Below are positions 25,542 to 34,508 of a stretch of 64,000 nucleotides of DNA, piece by piece. The stretch lies in NCBI GenBank assembly GCA_050261515.1, contig JBLNDJ010000007.1, forward strand, positions 1 to 64,000. The letters are read 5' to 3'. Within the stretch, counting starts at the first letter, position 1; every line of letters starts with the position of its first letter. The notes below the pieces were generated by a model. It was not told the DNA's origin. It ran no database searches and saw nothing but the letters and a program-made list of their open reading frames with translations. The position numbers and the translations under genes are program-made. Source of the stretch: JBLNDJ01 sp050261515. Lineage in GTDB: Bacteria > Acidobacteriota > Terriglobia > Bryobacterales > Bryobacteraceae.

Positions 25542-26069
25542 CTACTTCGCGGCCTTCACGGGAACGCTGGCTTCGGTCTTGCCCCACTTCATGCTGTAGG
25601 TGTCCGAGGCGAGCGTGATCTCGAACTTCTCCACCGGGACGCTGAGCGCGGTGAGTTTCAGCGGCACGCGGCCGAGGTCCTGCGATTCGTCGTATTGCGT
25701 GCCCCACTGGCCGGTCTGCTTGTTGACGATGAGCAGCCAGCCGTCGGGCGCGGCGAGCGTGTAGAGCGTGTAGGAACCCTTGGGCACTTTGAGATCGCCG
25801 ATGGTGAGATCGACGTCGGTGGTCAGGGTGGTGGCGGCGTCGGCGCCCGTGCGCCACACCTTGCCGTAGGGGATGAGCCCGCCTTCCACCTGCCGCCCGC
25901 GCGCCGACGGAGCGTTGTATTCCACCGTAACCGTGCCGCCGGCCAACTGCATGCTGGCGCTGGCGGACGGGCTCAGCTTGTTCTCGGTCTTCTTCCGGAC
26001 CTGTGCGTTGAGGGACACCGCTCCGGCTGCAAGCAGGCCGGCGAAGAGGAACGTGAGTGCTTTGGTCAT
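25542..26069 (-). CDS. DUF2911 secreted protein
   Basis: 175 residues with a signal peptide (MTKALTFLFAGLLAAGAVSLNAQ) and the DUF2911 pattern: SPSASASMQLAGGTVTVEYNAPSARGR, PYGKVWRTGADAATTLT, VPKGSYTLYTLAAPDGWLLIVNKQTGQWG. The function is unknown. Start ATG at 26069 is fixed by a strong AAGGAGG. It is convergent with the preceding oxidoreductase with a gap of 6 bases. Confidence 0.88.
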   Translation of the reverse strand: MTKALTFLFAGLLAAGAVSLNAQVRKKTENKLSPSASASMQLAGGTVTVEYNAPSARGRQVEGGLIPYGKVWRTGADAATTLTTDVDLTIGDLKVPKGSYTLYTLAAPDGWLLIVNKQTGQWGTQYDESQDLGRVPLKLTALSVPVEKFEITLASDTYSMKWGKTEASVPVKAAK

Positions 26070-26103
26070 GTTGGCCTCCTTCCGCCGACAGTATGGCAGG
26101 AAT

Positions 26104-26868
26104 TCAACCCATCCGGCGGATTCTGATGTTGCGGAACCACGTATCGGCTCCATGGTTCTGGAGCGAGATCGGACAGTCGCGCCGGGGACGCTTCACGAGC
26201 AGATTATAGACGGGCGAGCCGGCGCCCCAGCGCTTCGCCGAATGCGCCTCGACCTCCCCCGCGCCCAGATTCGCATCGACCACCTTGACCCCGTTCAGCC
26301 AGTGTTCGATGTGCGCGCCGCGCACCACGATGCGCGTGTGGTTGAACTCGCCGGCAGGCCGCGCGGCGGCGCGCGCGGGCGGAAGCATGTCGTAGAGGGC
26401 CCCGGTCTGGTGCAGCGGGCCGTTCTTCGCGTCCGAGTTCCGCGCGTCGTCGATCAACTGGTATTCGAAGCCGATCACGTAGTCCTGCCCCTGGGCGGGA
26501 CGGTCCGGGCGGCGGCGTTCGAGCGAGCGGTTGACGAGATCCTCGAAGCGCCTGGCGGGCGCGTCGAGCAGGAAGGCGTGGTCCTGAATGAGGTACTTCA
26601 CGCCGCTGTTGCCGCCTGGAGCGATGCGCCATTCAAACTCGAGCTCGAAGTCGCGGAACGTGTCGCGCGTGAACAGGTCCTCGGTGATGCGCGGGTTGGC
26701 GCGGGCTTTCAGGCAGCCTTCCTCGATCGTCCAGGCGTCGCCCGGCGGTGTCTTCAGGCGCGGGTCGTCGAAGCGGTCCATGGTCTTGCCGTCGAACAGC
26801 GATTGCCAGCCGCCGGGCTGTGCGCAGAGCGCCGTCGCCAGCAGCGCAGGCGTGAGAAAGCGAAGCAC
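26104..26868 (-). CDS. DUF1080 (3-keto-disaccharide hydrolase family) protein
   Basis: 254 residues with a signal peptide. The concanavalin-like DUF1080 fold has the expected FDGKTMDRF, WTIEEGCLKAR, DFELEFEWRIAPGGNSGVKYLI, GFEYQLIDD, TGALYDMLPPA and FNHTRIVVRGAHIEHWLNGVKV. Family members are exported and several hydrolyse 3-keto-glycosides made by Gfo/Idh-type dehydrogenases, a functional link to the oxidoreductases here. It lies 34 bases upstream of DUF2911 on the same strand. Confidence 0.9.
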   Translation of the reverse strand: MLRFLTPALLATALCAQPGGWQSLFDGKTMDRFDDPRLKTPPGDAWTIEEGCLKARANPRITEDLFTRDTFRDFELEFEWRIAPGGNSGVKYLIQDHAFLLDAPARRFEDLVNRSLERRRPDRPAQGQDYVIGFEYQLIDDARNSDAKNGPLHQTGALYDMLPPARAAARPAGEFNHTRIVVRGAHIEHWLNGVKVVDANLGAGEVEAHSAKRWGAGSPVYNLLVKRPRRDCPISLQNHGADTWFRNIRIRRMG

Positions 26869-26882
26869 CAGACCACGTTATC

Positions 26883-27785
26883 ATGGTGGGTCTCGTGTTT
26901 CCGTTTGCACTCCTGCTGTGGGTCTCATCGGCGGTTGTCTTCGACGGCGTCGCGCCGCGCGTGCGCGTGGATGCGGGCGAGGCCAAGCCGACCAGCGGAC
27001 CGCCCATAGAAGCCAATGCCTGGCGCGTGCGCCTGCTGCGCGCGCGAGGGGCGCAGGCGGTCCGTGTGAACATCCCCGGCGCGCAGCTTGCCGCGAACGA
27101 CGCCTTGCGCGCGATCGCCGATGCCGCGGTTGCGGGAGGGGCGTGGGCGGGTTCGCCGGGAGCATCGCGGCACGCCGCGGAGTACGTCTCCTTCTTCGAG
27201 CGGCACGCGGACTGGAACGGGTTTGCACCGGCGGGGCCGCTCGGCATCGTTGACGATCCGGCCGGCGCGGCGCAGACCCTAGAAGAGGAGTGCCTGAACA
27301 TCCTCGCGCAGCGGCGCGTGCCGTACCGCATCGTCGAGCGTGCGGATCTCGCGGCGCCGGGGGCGCTCGACGGGTTGAAGGCCGTGCTCGCGATCGGGCT
27401 TGCCGAGCGGCGCCCGCTCGATGAGTTCGCCGCGCGCGGCGGCATTGTGCTGACGGATGAAGAGCCCGACCCCGACGCGCTCGTGAAAAAGCTGGTGAAG
27501 CTGATCGGCCGCGCGGAGCTGGGCGTGAGGGTGTTCGATACGCCGTCCGTGCTGCCCTACGTCAGCTCGGGCGATTCGGGGAAGCGGCTGCTCGTGCAGC
27601 TCGTCAATTACGCCTCCGCGCCCGCCACGCGTGTGACGGTGCGGATCAACGGCGATTACCGCGCGGCGCGCCTGTACACTCCGGACAGCCCGGACACGCA
27701 GCTTCCGCTCGAGCGGCCCGAAGGCTGCGTGCAGGTCGAGATCCGCAGCATCCCGGTGTACGCTGCGGTCCTGCTGGAAAAATGA
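26883..27785 (+). CDS. Exported protein of unknown function
   Basis: 300 residues, no family recognised. It starts with a hydrophobic leader (MVGLVFPFALLLWVSSAVVFDG). Visible pieces are LEEECLNILAQRRVPYRIVERADL, GGIVLTDEEPDPDALVKKLVKLIG and a C-terminal beta-rich part (KRLLVQLVNYASAPATRVTVRI) that resembles the C-terminal domains of some glycosidases. It could be a degenerate or partial glycosidase-like protein. Its stop overlaps the next start as ATGA. Confidence 0.6.
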   Translation: MVGLVFPFALLLWVSSAVVFDGVAPRVRVDAGEAKPTSGPPIEANAWRVRLLRARGAQAVRVNIPGAQLAANDALRAIADAAVAGGAWAGSPGASRHAAEYVSFFERHADWNGFAPAGPLGIVDDPAGAAQTLEEECLNILAQRRVPYRIVERADLAAPGALDGLKAVLAIGLAERRPLDEFAARGGIVLTDEEPDPDALVKKLVKLIGRAELGVRVFDTPSVLPYVSSGDSGKRLLVQLVNYASAPATRVTVRINGDYRAARLYTPDSPDTQLPLERPEGCVQVEIRSIPVYAAVLLEK

Positions 27786-28996
27786 ACGTGGACGTTCTGA
27801 CGCTGAAGGACGCGCGCCGCATCGCTCTCGCGGCGCAGGGTTTCGATCGCCCGAGGCCGCGCCGCGCGGGCGCGCGCGAGCTGGCGCGCACAATCAGGCA
27901 ACTGGGCCTGCTCCAGATCGACTACGTCAACGTGCTGGTGCCGTCGCAGTACCTGGTGCCGTTCTCGCGGCTGGGCCCCTACGACCGCGTGCTGCTCGAC
28001 GAGGCAATCTACCGCCGGCGCGAGTTCATCGAGCAGTGGGCGCACGAGGCGTCGATTCTGCCCATCGAATGTTGGCCGCTGCTCGGCTATCGCAGAGAAG
28101 CGCAGAAGCTGAGGCTGTGGGGCTTCCCGCGGCTTCTTGAAAAGCACGCGGGGTATGTCGACGCGGTGCTCGAGGCGGTGCGGGCGGGCGGTCCTTTGAC
28201 GGCGGGCGAGCTGCCTTGTCCGGACGGCATCCCGCGGCGCGCGCCCGGCGCCTGGCATTCGGTGCCGCGTGCCGCGCTCGAGGCGCTGTTCGAGCGCGGC
28301 GTGCTCGCAGTGGCGGACCGGCGGCCGAATTTCGCGCGCGCCTTCGACCTGGCGGCGCGCCTCATTCCGGCCGAGCATTACGGGCGTCGTGTGGAGCGCG
28401 AGGAAGCGGAGCGCGAGCTGCTCCGCCGCGCGGCGCGCGCGCACGGCCTGGGGACGGCCGCCGACTTGGCCGACTATTACCGCATGCCGGTCCGCGACGC
28501 GCGGCCGCGAATCGCGGAGCTGGTGGAGGCGGGCGAACTGGTCGTGGTGCGCGTGGAAGGCTGGCGCGAGCCGGCGTACCTCGATCGCGAAGCGCCCGCG
28601 CCCCGGGACCTCACCCGGGCGGCGCTGCTCTCGCCGTTCGATCCGGTGGTGTGGTTCCGCCCGCGCGCCGCGCGCCTGTTCGCATTCGACTACCGCCTGG
28701 AAATCTGGGTGCCGGAGGCGAAGCGCCGCTGGGGATACTACGTGCTGCCGTTCCTGATGGGCGACCGGCTGGCGGCGCGCGTGGACGTCAAGGCGGACCG
28801 CGAAACACGCCGCCTGCTTGTCCCCGCTGCGTATCTCGAAGCAGGCGCCCCAGCCGGCGAGACGGCCGGAGCGCTGGCGGGCGAGCTGCGGACGCTGGCG
28901 CGGTGGATGGGGCTCGATGAAGTGCGAATCGCGGGGCGGGGCGGCTTTGCAAGAAAGCTCGCCGCCGCCACCCGGCAGGTTACTGCGCGATCCTGA
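27782..28996 (+). CDS. YcaQ/AlkZ-family DNA glycosylase (winged-helix)
   Basis: 404 residues with the HTH_42 winged-helix fold of the AlkZ/YcaQ glycosylases. The catalytic-loop motif is LLQIDYVNVL; the QxD form is that of YcaQ-type enzymes, which unhook interstrand crosslinks, while AlkZ has QxQ. Further family pieces are YRRREFIEQWAHEASILPIE, LLSPFDPVVWFRPRAARLFAFDYRLE and GYYVLPFLMGDRLAARVDVKADR. The 3' end overlaps the convergent tadG by 17 bases. Confidence 0.85.
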   Translation: MNVDVLTLKDARRIALAAQGFDRPRPRRAGARELARTIRQLGLLQIDYVNVLVPSQYLVPFSRLGPYDRVLLDEAIYRRREFIEQWAHEASILPIECWPLLGYRREAQKLRLWGFPRLLEKHAGYVDAVLEAVRAGGPLTAGELPCPDGIPRRAPGAWHSVPRAALEALFERGVLAVADRRPNFARAFDLAARLIPAEHYGRRVEREEAERELLRRAARAHGLGTAADLADYYRMPVRDARPRIAELVEAGELVVVRVEGWREPAYLDREAPAPRDLTRAALLSPFDPVVWFRPRAARLFAFDYRLEIWVPEAKRRWGYYVLPFLMGDRLAARVDVKADRETRRLLVPAAYLEAGAPAGETAGALAGELRTLARWMGLDEVRIAGRGGFARKLAAATRQVTARS

Positions 28997-30692
28997 GGAT
29001 CTCGGAAGCGATCTCGGCGAACGCGTTGCCCACCTGGCTCGTCGAGGTGGTGTAGTACATTTTGCCGTGTATCTTGTCCGGCGCAACTGAAACGGGGCTG
29101 TCCTCGGTGTTCGAGATGATCTTCATGAGCGTCTGGTCAGGCGCCTCGGCGCCCGCGCCATTATAGTACCCGATGGTGAAGATAACGGGACTGATCGGAT
29201 GCGTGTCGGTCTTGATGGGAGCGACGGCGTCATTCTTGTCGTAGTACTTATCGTTCCAGATCTTCCAGGCTTGATCCGCCGTGGCGTTCCAGGATGCGAG
29301 GCCAACCTGGTAGCTGTTATTGGCAGCATTGATGTTCTGGCTGCGCTTGCCGAAGTTCTGGTATATGTAACTGTTTTTGTACATGGAATCGTCCCCTGTG
29401 CCCGGATTGAGGCCGTTCCATCCGACTCGGGTGGTGCTGTTCCAATACAGGTCGTGCGTGGGAAGCTTCGCTAAGTCGGGGGCGAGTTTTCTGGTCGGAT
29501 TGCCGCTGGCATCCGTCTTTGCACAGTTGCAGCCCTGCGCCATGCTGGTCACCTTTTCGTCGTCGTTCGGGTAGTCCTTTCCTGACATCCATTTATCAAT
29601 GTCGTCTCCACGTCCTGTATAGCCCTGGTAGGGAGTTATCATCATCGGCTGGAGCAGGCCGCGTGCTCCGTCGGTGTCGTCCTTAAAGCCGTTCCACTGT
29701 GCAAACCAGCCCACCATCGCAGTAGAGCTGGGGAACGCCGCCGAATTTGCGCGGTAGTTGCACGAACTGGAGGAAACCCAGTTCTCGCCGGTCCTGTTGA
29801 ATTGAGCAGTGATGCCATTCGGAAGGCCGTCGGTGAACAGCACGATGGCATTCATCTTGTACTGCACCTCGGGATTGGTCGCCGCGTCGGCCTTCAGCGT
29901 CTGGTACGCCAGGTACAGCGCCTCTGCCATGCCCGTGTTTGACGTGGATTTGATCTGGCCGATCAGGTTGCGGACCTTAGGATAGAAGTTCTTATCCGGC
30001 GGACTAAAACTTGCCGGGTCAGTCGGGTCTTTGGTCGCATCTCGTGCCGGATACGCCACGATCGCGCTGCCGCCGAAGACGACGAGGCCGACTTCGTCTC
30101 TGTTCGGGGCAAACCTATCGACAAATTCCTGGGCGTGCAGCTTGACGTCGTCGATTTTGTTGCCCATCGAGGTAGACCGGTCGATCACGAGGACGACGCG
30201 GCTGTCGCGGCGTGAGGCGCGTCCGCTGGCGGCTACGCTCGTCGAGGAGAGCCCGAAAATGCGGAGGAACCACAAGGGCACGTCGGCCCTGGCGCTGATC
30301 ACGACGTTCCTCACCTTGTAGGCGCCGACCTGGCCGGCCGTCCCGAGCCCGCAGGGATCGCTGCCGTCTCCGTTATCCACGCAGATGGAGGGCTGGCCGG
30401 CCTGCAACTGCGACCCCCAGGTGCCGGCGGGGAAGTTCGCCTTTACGAACTGCTTGCCCGTAGCAGCCGCGCTGGCCGCCTGGTCGGCCGCATTGGCGCC
30501 CGCGCTCAACATATTCGCGGCCGCGATGGCGCCGCCATCGACCGCCGTCGAAAGTTTGGCCTTGATGATGAACGCCTTCGTGCCGTCGATCGCCAGGCCG
30601 ACCATCGGGATCAGGATGGTCATGAGCATCAGCGTGAAAAGGATCACGACCTGACCCTTTTGGCGTCCTTTCCAGAAACCTCTTCGTCGCAT
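28980..30692 (-). CDS. TadG-like pilus-associated protein with VWA domain
   Basis: 570 residues. The N-terminus has a basic stretch, then the TadE/G-type hydrophobic helix (GQVVILFTLMLMTILIPMVGLAIDGTKAF), then VDGGAIAAANML. A von Willebrand A domain begins near 165 with the MIDAS motif DRSTS (171-175), a later Thr in TSNTGMAEAL and FTDG. Insertions with several Cys occur in the middle (SCNY, GCNC). It is expected at the envelope or in a tight-adherence secretion assembly. The tad motor genes are not in the window. Confidence 0.87.
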   Translation of the reverse strand: MRRRGFWKGRQKGQVVILFTLMLMTILIPMVGLAIDGTKAFIIKAKLSTAVDGGAIAAANMLSAGANAADQAASAAATGKQFVKANFPAGTWGSQLQAGQPSICVDNGDGSDPCGLGTAGQVGAYKVRNVVISARADVPLWFLRIFGLSSTSVAASGRASRRDSRVVLVIDRSTSMGNKIDDVKLHAQEFVDRFAPNRDEVGLVVFGGSAIVAYPARDATKDPTDPASFSPPDKNFYPKVRNLIGQIKSTSNTGMAEALYLAYQTLKADAATNPEVQYKMNAIVLFTDGLPNGITAQFNRTGENWVSSSSCNYRANSAAFPSSTAMVGWFAQWNGFKDDTDGARGLLQPMMITPYQGYTGRGDDIDKWMSGKDYPNDDEKVTSMAQGCNCAKTDASGNPTRKLAPDLAKLPTHDLYWNSTTRVGWNGLNPGTGDDSMYKNSYIYQNFGKRSQNINAANNSYQVGLASWNATADQAWKIWNDKYYDKNDAVAPIKTDTHPISPVIFTIGYYNGAGAEAPDQTLMKIISNTEDSPVSVAPDKIHGKMYYTTSTSQVGNAFAEIASEILRIAQ

Positions 30693-30713
30693 GTTATCCC
30701 CGTCAGTGTCAGG

Positions 30714-31301
30714 TCAGAAAATCGCGTACGCGTAGGACTTCGCGCCCCAGGCCGTGTCCACGTATACTTCCGAGATATATGCCTCCTGGCCCGGCTTGAT
30801 GCCCGGCGCGTCGTCCGACGGCGTCCCCAGGAGGTTGAAGTTCTTGACCTGTGCGCAAGTGTCCCCGAGCATCTTGTCTGCGCTCACGTTTCCCTTTTCG
30901 TCCAGTCCGCAGGGCGCCGGGTCTCCCCAGCTGCTGTCACGGAGTCCGGTCTGGCCGAACTTAGTCCTCTGCGTGAACACCCACTTGTTCAAGTTTGTGC
31001 AGCCATTACACTGCTTCGGGCCGATGAACTTGACAGTCGAGAGGATCACGACTCCGTTTCCGCCGGAAACCTTCAAGCCCAACTCCTGGCCGAGCCTGGC
31101 GACAAGCTGCCGGTTCGCCGCGCCGTCGAACGTCACGCCGCGCGCATACATGCTCGCCGTGTCGCGGGCTACCTGGATTGTCTGAAGATTCACGATCATC
31201 CTCGTGCCGACCTGGAGCGTACCGAGCAGCAGCGCCACCCAGAACGGCGTCAGGAGCGCGAACTCGATCATCGCCGTCCCGCGCCTGCCTCTCTTTCGCA
31301 T
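30714..31301 (-). CDS. TadE-like pseudopilin (2)
   Basis: 195 residues. The TadE motif GRRGTAMIEFALLTPFWVALLLGTLQVG shows the conserved Glu (IEF) at the start of the hydrophobic helix. The C-terminal region has five or so Cys (KQCNGCTN, APCGLDE, DTCAQ) and ends with WGAKSYAYAIF. ATG at 31301 has AGGA five bases upstream and is preferred over a GTG four codons earlier. The intergenic distance to tadG is 21 bases. Confidence 0.85.
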   Translation of the reverse strand: MRKRGRRGTAMIEFALLTPFWVALLLGTLQVGTRMIVNLQTIQVARDTASMYARGVTFDGAANRQLVARLGQELGLKVSGGNGVVILSTVKFIGPKQCNGCTNLNKWVFTQRTKFGQTGLRDSSWGDPAPCGLDEKGNVSADKMLGDTCAQVKNFNLLGTPSDDAPGIKPGQEAYISEVYVDTAWGAKSYAYAIF

Positions 31302-31313
31302 GGTTGTCCTCAC

Positions 31314-31874
31314 TTAGTAGCCGCCGCCGGTCGAGTAATTCGGCGCGACGCCGCCGGGCGAGGCTTCCATCCGGTCGCTCGAGCGCGCGGTGAAGGTCAG
31401 CGGCTGGGCGTCGCGCATCAACGGCAGCAGTGGGGCAAGTCGGAAGCCCACGACCGAAACCTCGACGATGTTGCCGCCTTTGTTGATTTTGGGAGAGCCC
31501 GGGTCGGTCGGAACCGGCTCGGGGGAGGCCAGGCTCTTGGCGGGATCGTAGAACTGCACGTCGATTTTGCTCCAGCCGGCATCGCCGATCGTGCTCCCGA
31601 GCGTGCCGAGCGCGTTGCGCTGTACCGTGTATTTGATCGAGTCGAGGTGTCCAAGCGAGTTGCCCTTATACTTCACGTCGCTCCTGGTCTGGCTCGTGAT
31701 GGCGTAGCGGCAGCCTTCCCGCACGGCGTATTGCAGCGTCGCGCGCACGAAGATGGCCCACGACACGTCGATGATGAGGAACAGAAAGGCCATCATCAGA
31801 ATCCCGGCCAGGCCGAACTCGATGGTCGTCGCGCCGCGGCTGTTCGCGCGCCTGCGATGTCTAGCTGGTTGCAT
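31314..31874 (-). CDS. TadE-like pseudopilin (1)
   Basis: 186 residues with SRGATTIEFGLAGILMMAFLFLIIDVSWAIF, the TadE prepilin-like helix with its Glu, followed by TLQYAVREGCRYAI and a C-terminal beta-rich domain. ATG at 31874 has GGAG at a 6-base spacing and is chosen over an ATG 39 bases upstream. It is first in the tadE-tadE-tadG transcript. Confidence 0.85.
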   Translation of the reverse strand: MQPARHRRRANSRGATTIEFGLAGILMMAFLFLIIDVSWAIFVRATLQYAVREGCRYAITSQTRSDVKYKGNSLGHLDSIKYTVQRNALGTLGSTIGDAGWSKIDVQFYDPAKSLASPEPVPTDPGSPKINKGGNIVEVSVVGFRLAPLLPLMRDAQPLTFTARSSDRMEASPGGVAPNYSTGGGY

Positions 31875-32001
31875 TGCCGGCTCCAGGGATTGAGACGATT
31901 CGCGCCGCCGCATTCTTTACGCTATTAACCAAAGTCACTAGTAAATGGCAGCCCGAAGACAGTATCGGCGGCTCGATTTCCCGTAATAAGATCAGACAGC
32001 G

Positions 32002-32541
32002 ATGGACCGAATACGGCAGGAGGTCCAGCAGCTTTACGAGAAGGATGCGGCCGGCATGCTTCGTTACGCCCTGGCGCTTGCGGGCGATGCGGAAGCCGCG
32101 CGCGACGCGGTGCAGGAGGCGTTTCTCCGCCTGTTCATCATGCGTTCGGCGGGGCAGGAAATCCGGAGTCCGCGGGCGTGGGTGTACCGCGTGCTGCACA
32201 ACCACGTTCTCGACCAGAAAAAGGCCGGCTCGCGGAACGAGGTCGGGCTCGAATCGCTGGCGAACGCGCCGGTGGCGGGGCTCGACCCGGAGGCCGACTA
32301 CAGCCGCTTCGAGCTGCTTCGCAGGACGCTCGTTCAGGCGCTCACGCCGCGCGAGATCGAATGCGTACGGCTGCGCGCCGAGGGACTCGGATACGAGGAG
32401 ATCGCCGAGGTGCTCGGCGTGCGGTCCGGCACGATCGGCGCGCTTCTGACGCGCGCGCACAAAAAGATCCGTCAGGCCGCGGGCGAACGCTCGGGAACCT
32501 TCGGGCTCGCGATGACGGCGCGGAAGCGTTATGCATCCTAA
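32002..32541 (+). CDS. ECF RNA polymerase sigma factor (second)
   Basis: 179 residues. Region 2 reads AGMLRYALALAGDAEAARDAVQEAFLRLF with RSPRAWVYRVLHNHVLDQKK; region 4 reads LTPREIECVRLRAEGLGYEEIAEVLGVRSGTIGALLTRAHKKIR. It is divergent from the tad-like operon 127 bases away and overlaps the anti-sigma gene by 11 bases. The GGAAT-N18-GTCT element of the other sigma operon is not seen here. Confidence 0.94.
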   Translation: MDRIRQEVQQLYEKDAAGMLRYALALAGDAEAARDAVQEAFLRLFIMRSAGQEIRSPRAWVYRVLHNHVLDQKKAGSRNEVGLESLANAPVAGLDPEADYSRFELLRRTLVQALTPREIECVRLRAEGLGYEEIAEVLGVRSGTIGALLTRAHKKIRQAAGERSGTFGLAMTARKRYAS

Positions 32542-32974
32542 AGCGGAGGCGCTGGTCGCGTTCGCGGATTCCGAGCCGGCTCCGGAACGCAGCCGGAGCG
32601 TGGCGCGGCATCTCGAAACGTGCGCGAAGTGCCGCGAACGGCTGCGGCGCATCGAGGACGAGAAAGTCGATCTGGGTACCGCGGCCGGGCCCGGTCCGCA
32701 ATCCACGCCCGATGCGCGCGAGGGCCTCGCGGCGGTGTTCGCGGCGATCGGCGAGTGGCGGCAGGGCGCGGCGTCGGCGGCCTCCCCGCGCCTCAGGCGC
32801 CGCGTGCGCGACGAGATGGAGACGTATTTCGGCAGGGCCGCAGCCTCGCTGGCGGAGCGCCCGGACATCGGTCCGGATGAAATGCTCGCCCGGGCGCTGT
32901 CGCTCGCGACAGCGTTTCTCGGCCCCGATGCGGCCGATGCCGTCATGAACGGCATACTCGAAGGTGCGCGATGA
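32531..32974 (+). CDS. Soluble zinc-finger anti-sigma-like protein
   Basis: 147 residues with the zf-HC2 motif HLETCAKC (His-x3-Cys-x2-Cys) near residue 30. Unlike the first anti-sigma it has no clear membrane helix, so it is probably cytosolic. The C-terminal helices (DEMLARALSLATAFLGPDAADAVMNGILEG) are unassigned. It overlaps the sigma by 11 bases and the next gene by ATGA. Confidence 0.82.
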   Translation: MHPKAEALVAFADSEPAPERSRSVARHLETCAKCRERLRRIEDEKVDLGTAAGPGPQSTPDAREGLAAVFAAIGEWRQGAASAASPRLRRRVRDEMETYFGRAAASLAERPDIGPDEMLARALSLATAFLGPDAADAVMNGILEGAR

Positions 32975-33714
32975 CACGCCTGGAAAATTTCGGCCAGCTC
33001 GATTCCGCGCCGCGCTGGATTCTGCTCATCACCGGCTCCCATGTCGCCTTTGGCGCGCTCGCGTTGTACGCCTGGCACGTCCTGAGCGAGACGCTCTCGA
33101 TGCGTGTGTCGTGGACCGGCGCCGGCGGCGCTTCGGCCGCGGGCATGGCCGTGCTCCAGGCCGGGTTATGCGCGCTCGTTTTGCGGAGCTTTCCCCAGGG
33201 CGCGGCGCTGCGTCCGGCGTGGCTTCTGATTATGCTGTCGGCGATCTTCCGCGCGGCGGCGCTCGAAGCTCTTCCGATGGCGCTGCTCGCCGGAGGCCTA
33301 TTCGCGGCGCTGCGCACGATGCGGAAGTTCGGCTTCTGTGAGCGGCCGCGGCCCGTGGATTGGGCGCTCACGGGCGCGGTGGGCGCATTCGCCGTCTGGC
33401 GAGCGATTGAACCGGCGGGACTGATCGCGACGGCGGCCTCGGTGTTCCTGTGTGTGCTGGTTTTTGAGGCGCTGGCGCTGCGGCGGGCCGCCGCGCGAAT
33501 GAACGGCGGCATGATCGGGCGCTGCTGGAGCTTGCTGTCGGTCGCGATCCTGGTGACGGCCGCGGGCGAGATCGCCGGCTGGGCCGCGCGCAGCTTCTTA
33601 CTGGACTGGCCAGTCGCCGCGCTCGAATGGTCCGCCTGGTTCGTGGCCGCGATCGACTTCGCTCTCTCGCCGGCGTACCAATTGGCCGCGGGGCACCGGG
33701 CCGCGCGTCAGTGA
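32971..33714 (+). CDS. Polytopic membrane protein of unknown function
   Basis: 247 residues with about seven hydrophobic helices and no recognised family. It is third in the ECF operon (ATGA overlap with the anti-sigma), so it may supply the membrane link the soluble anti-sigma lacks. This is inference from position. The 3' end overlaps the convergent lgt by 7 bases. Confidence 0.65.
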   Translation: MTRLENFGQLDSAPRWILLITGSHVAFGALALYAWHVLSETLSMRVSWTGAGGASAAGMAVLQAGLCALVLRSFPQGAALRPAWLLIMLSAIFRAAALEALPMALLAGGLFAALRTMRKFGFCERPRPVDWALTGAVGAFAVWRAIEPAGLIATAASVFLCVLVFEALALRRAAARMNGGMIGRCWSLLSVAILVTAAGEIAGWAARSFLLDWPVAALEWSAWFVAAIDFALSPAYQLAAGHRAARQ

Positions 33715-34508
33715 GCCTTGACGGCCGCGGCCCTCACCGGAGCCGTACGGCGTCGCATCAGCGAAATTCCCAACACCAGCAGGCCGAGCGCAATCCACTG
33801 CTCCGCGACGAACGGCCCGTAGTACGGGTTCGACTGGTCGTGCGCGCGGACGAACTCCACCAGGAACCGCACGGTCGAATAGAGTGCCAGGTACAGCCCG
33901 ATGATCGCGCCCGGGCGGTGCGGCTTCTTGAAGCGCCAGTACAGGATCGCGAAAATGATGGCCTCGGCCGCCGCTTCGTAAAGCTGCGTGGGGTGAAGCG
34001 GGATGCCGAGCGGCACTCCGACCAGCCGGTGCGCCTCGGGGTTCTTGAACGTGACGGCCCACGGCAGGCGGCACTCGGCGCCCCAGCAGCAGCCCGCGGC
34101 GAAGCAGCCGATGCGTCCGATCGAGTGGCCGAGCGCGATGGCGGGCGCGAAGACGTCCGCCGTCGCCAGCCCCGGCAGCTTCTTCCGCCGCATGTAAACG
34201 AACGCCGTGAGCAGCGCCGCCAGCAATCCGCCGTAGAAAATGCCGCCCGCCTGAAGCGTGGTGAGCGAGAAAAGCTCGCCCGGGTTCCGCGTGTAGTAGC
34301 CGAGGTCGAGCAGGATCAGGAGGAGTTTCGCGCCCAGCATGCCCGCGATCGCCGTGAGGATGCCGAGGTTCATGACGCCCTCCGGGTCGAGCCCCGCGCG
34401 CCGGGCGAGGCGTCCGGCCAGCCACAGCGCGATCAGGAACGCGCTCGCCACCAGCATCCCGTAGGTGGGCAGAAAGAAACGTCCGATGTGAAAAACTTGC
34501 GGGAACAT
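33708..34508 (-). CDS. lgt: Prolipoprotein diacylglyceryl transferase
   Basis: Membrane enzyme that adds diacylglyceryl to the lipobox Cys, the first step of lipoprotein maturation. 266 residues, seven helices. The Lgt signature region appears as GHSIGRIGCFAAGCCWGAEC, with the GRIG core but Cys-rich where E. coli has GNFINGELFG. HPTQLYEA and a C-terminal EFVRAHDQ follow. It abuts lspA, completing an ileS-lspA-lgt order. Confidence 0.95.
   Translation of the reverse strand: MFPQVFHIGRFFLPTYGMLVASAFLIALWLAGRLARRAGLDPEGVMNLGILTAIAGMLGAKLLLILLDLGYYTRNPGELFSLTTLQAGGIFYGGLLAALLTAFVYMRRKKLPGLATADVFAPAIALGHSIGRIGCFAAGCCWGAECRLPWAVTFKNPEAHRLVGVPLGIPLHPTQLYEAAAEAIIFAILYWRFKKPHRPGAIIGLYLALYSTVRFLVEFVRAHDQSNPYYGPFVAEQWIALGLLVLGISLMRRRTAPVRAAAVKAH

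Noticed and set aside
34150..34220. Cys-rich lgt signature taken as a sign of a pseudogene
   Set aside because: GRIGCFAAGCCWG keeps the core GRIG and the gene is intact beside lspA. It looks like a lineage variant.
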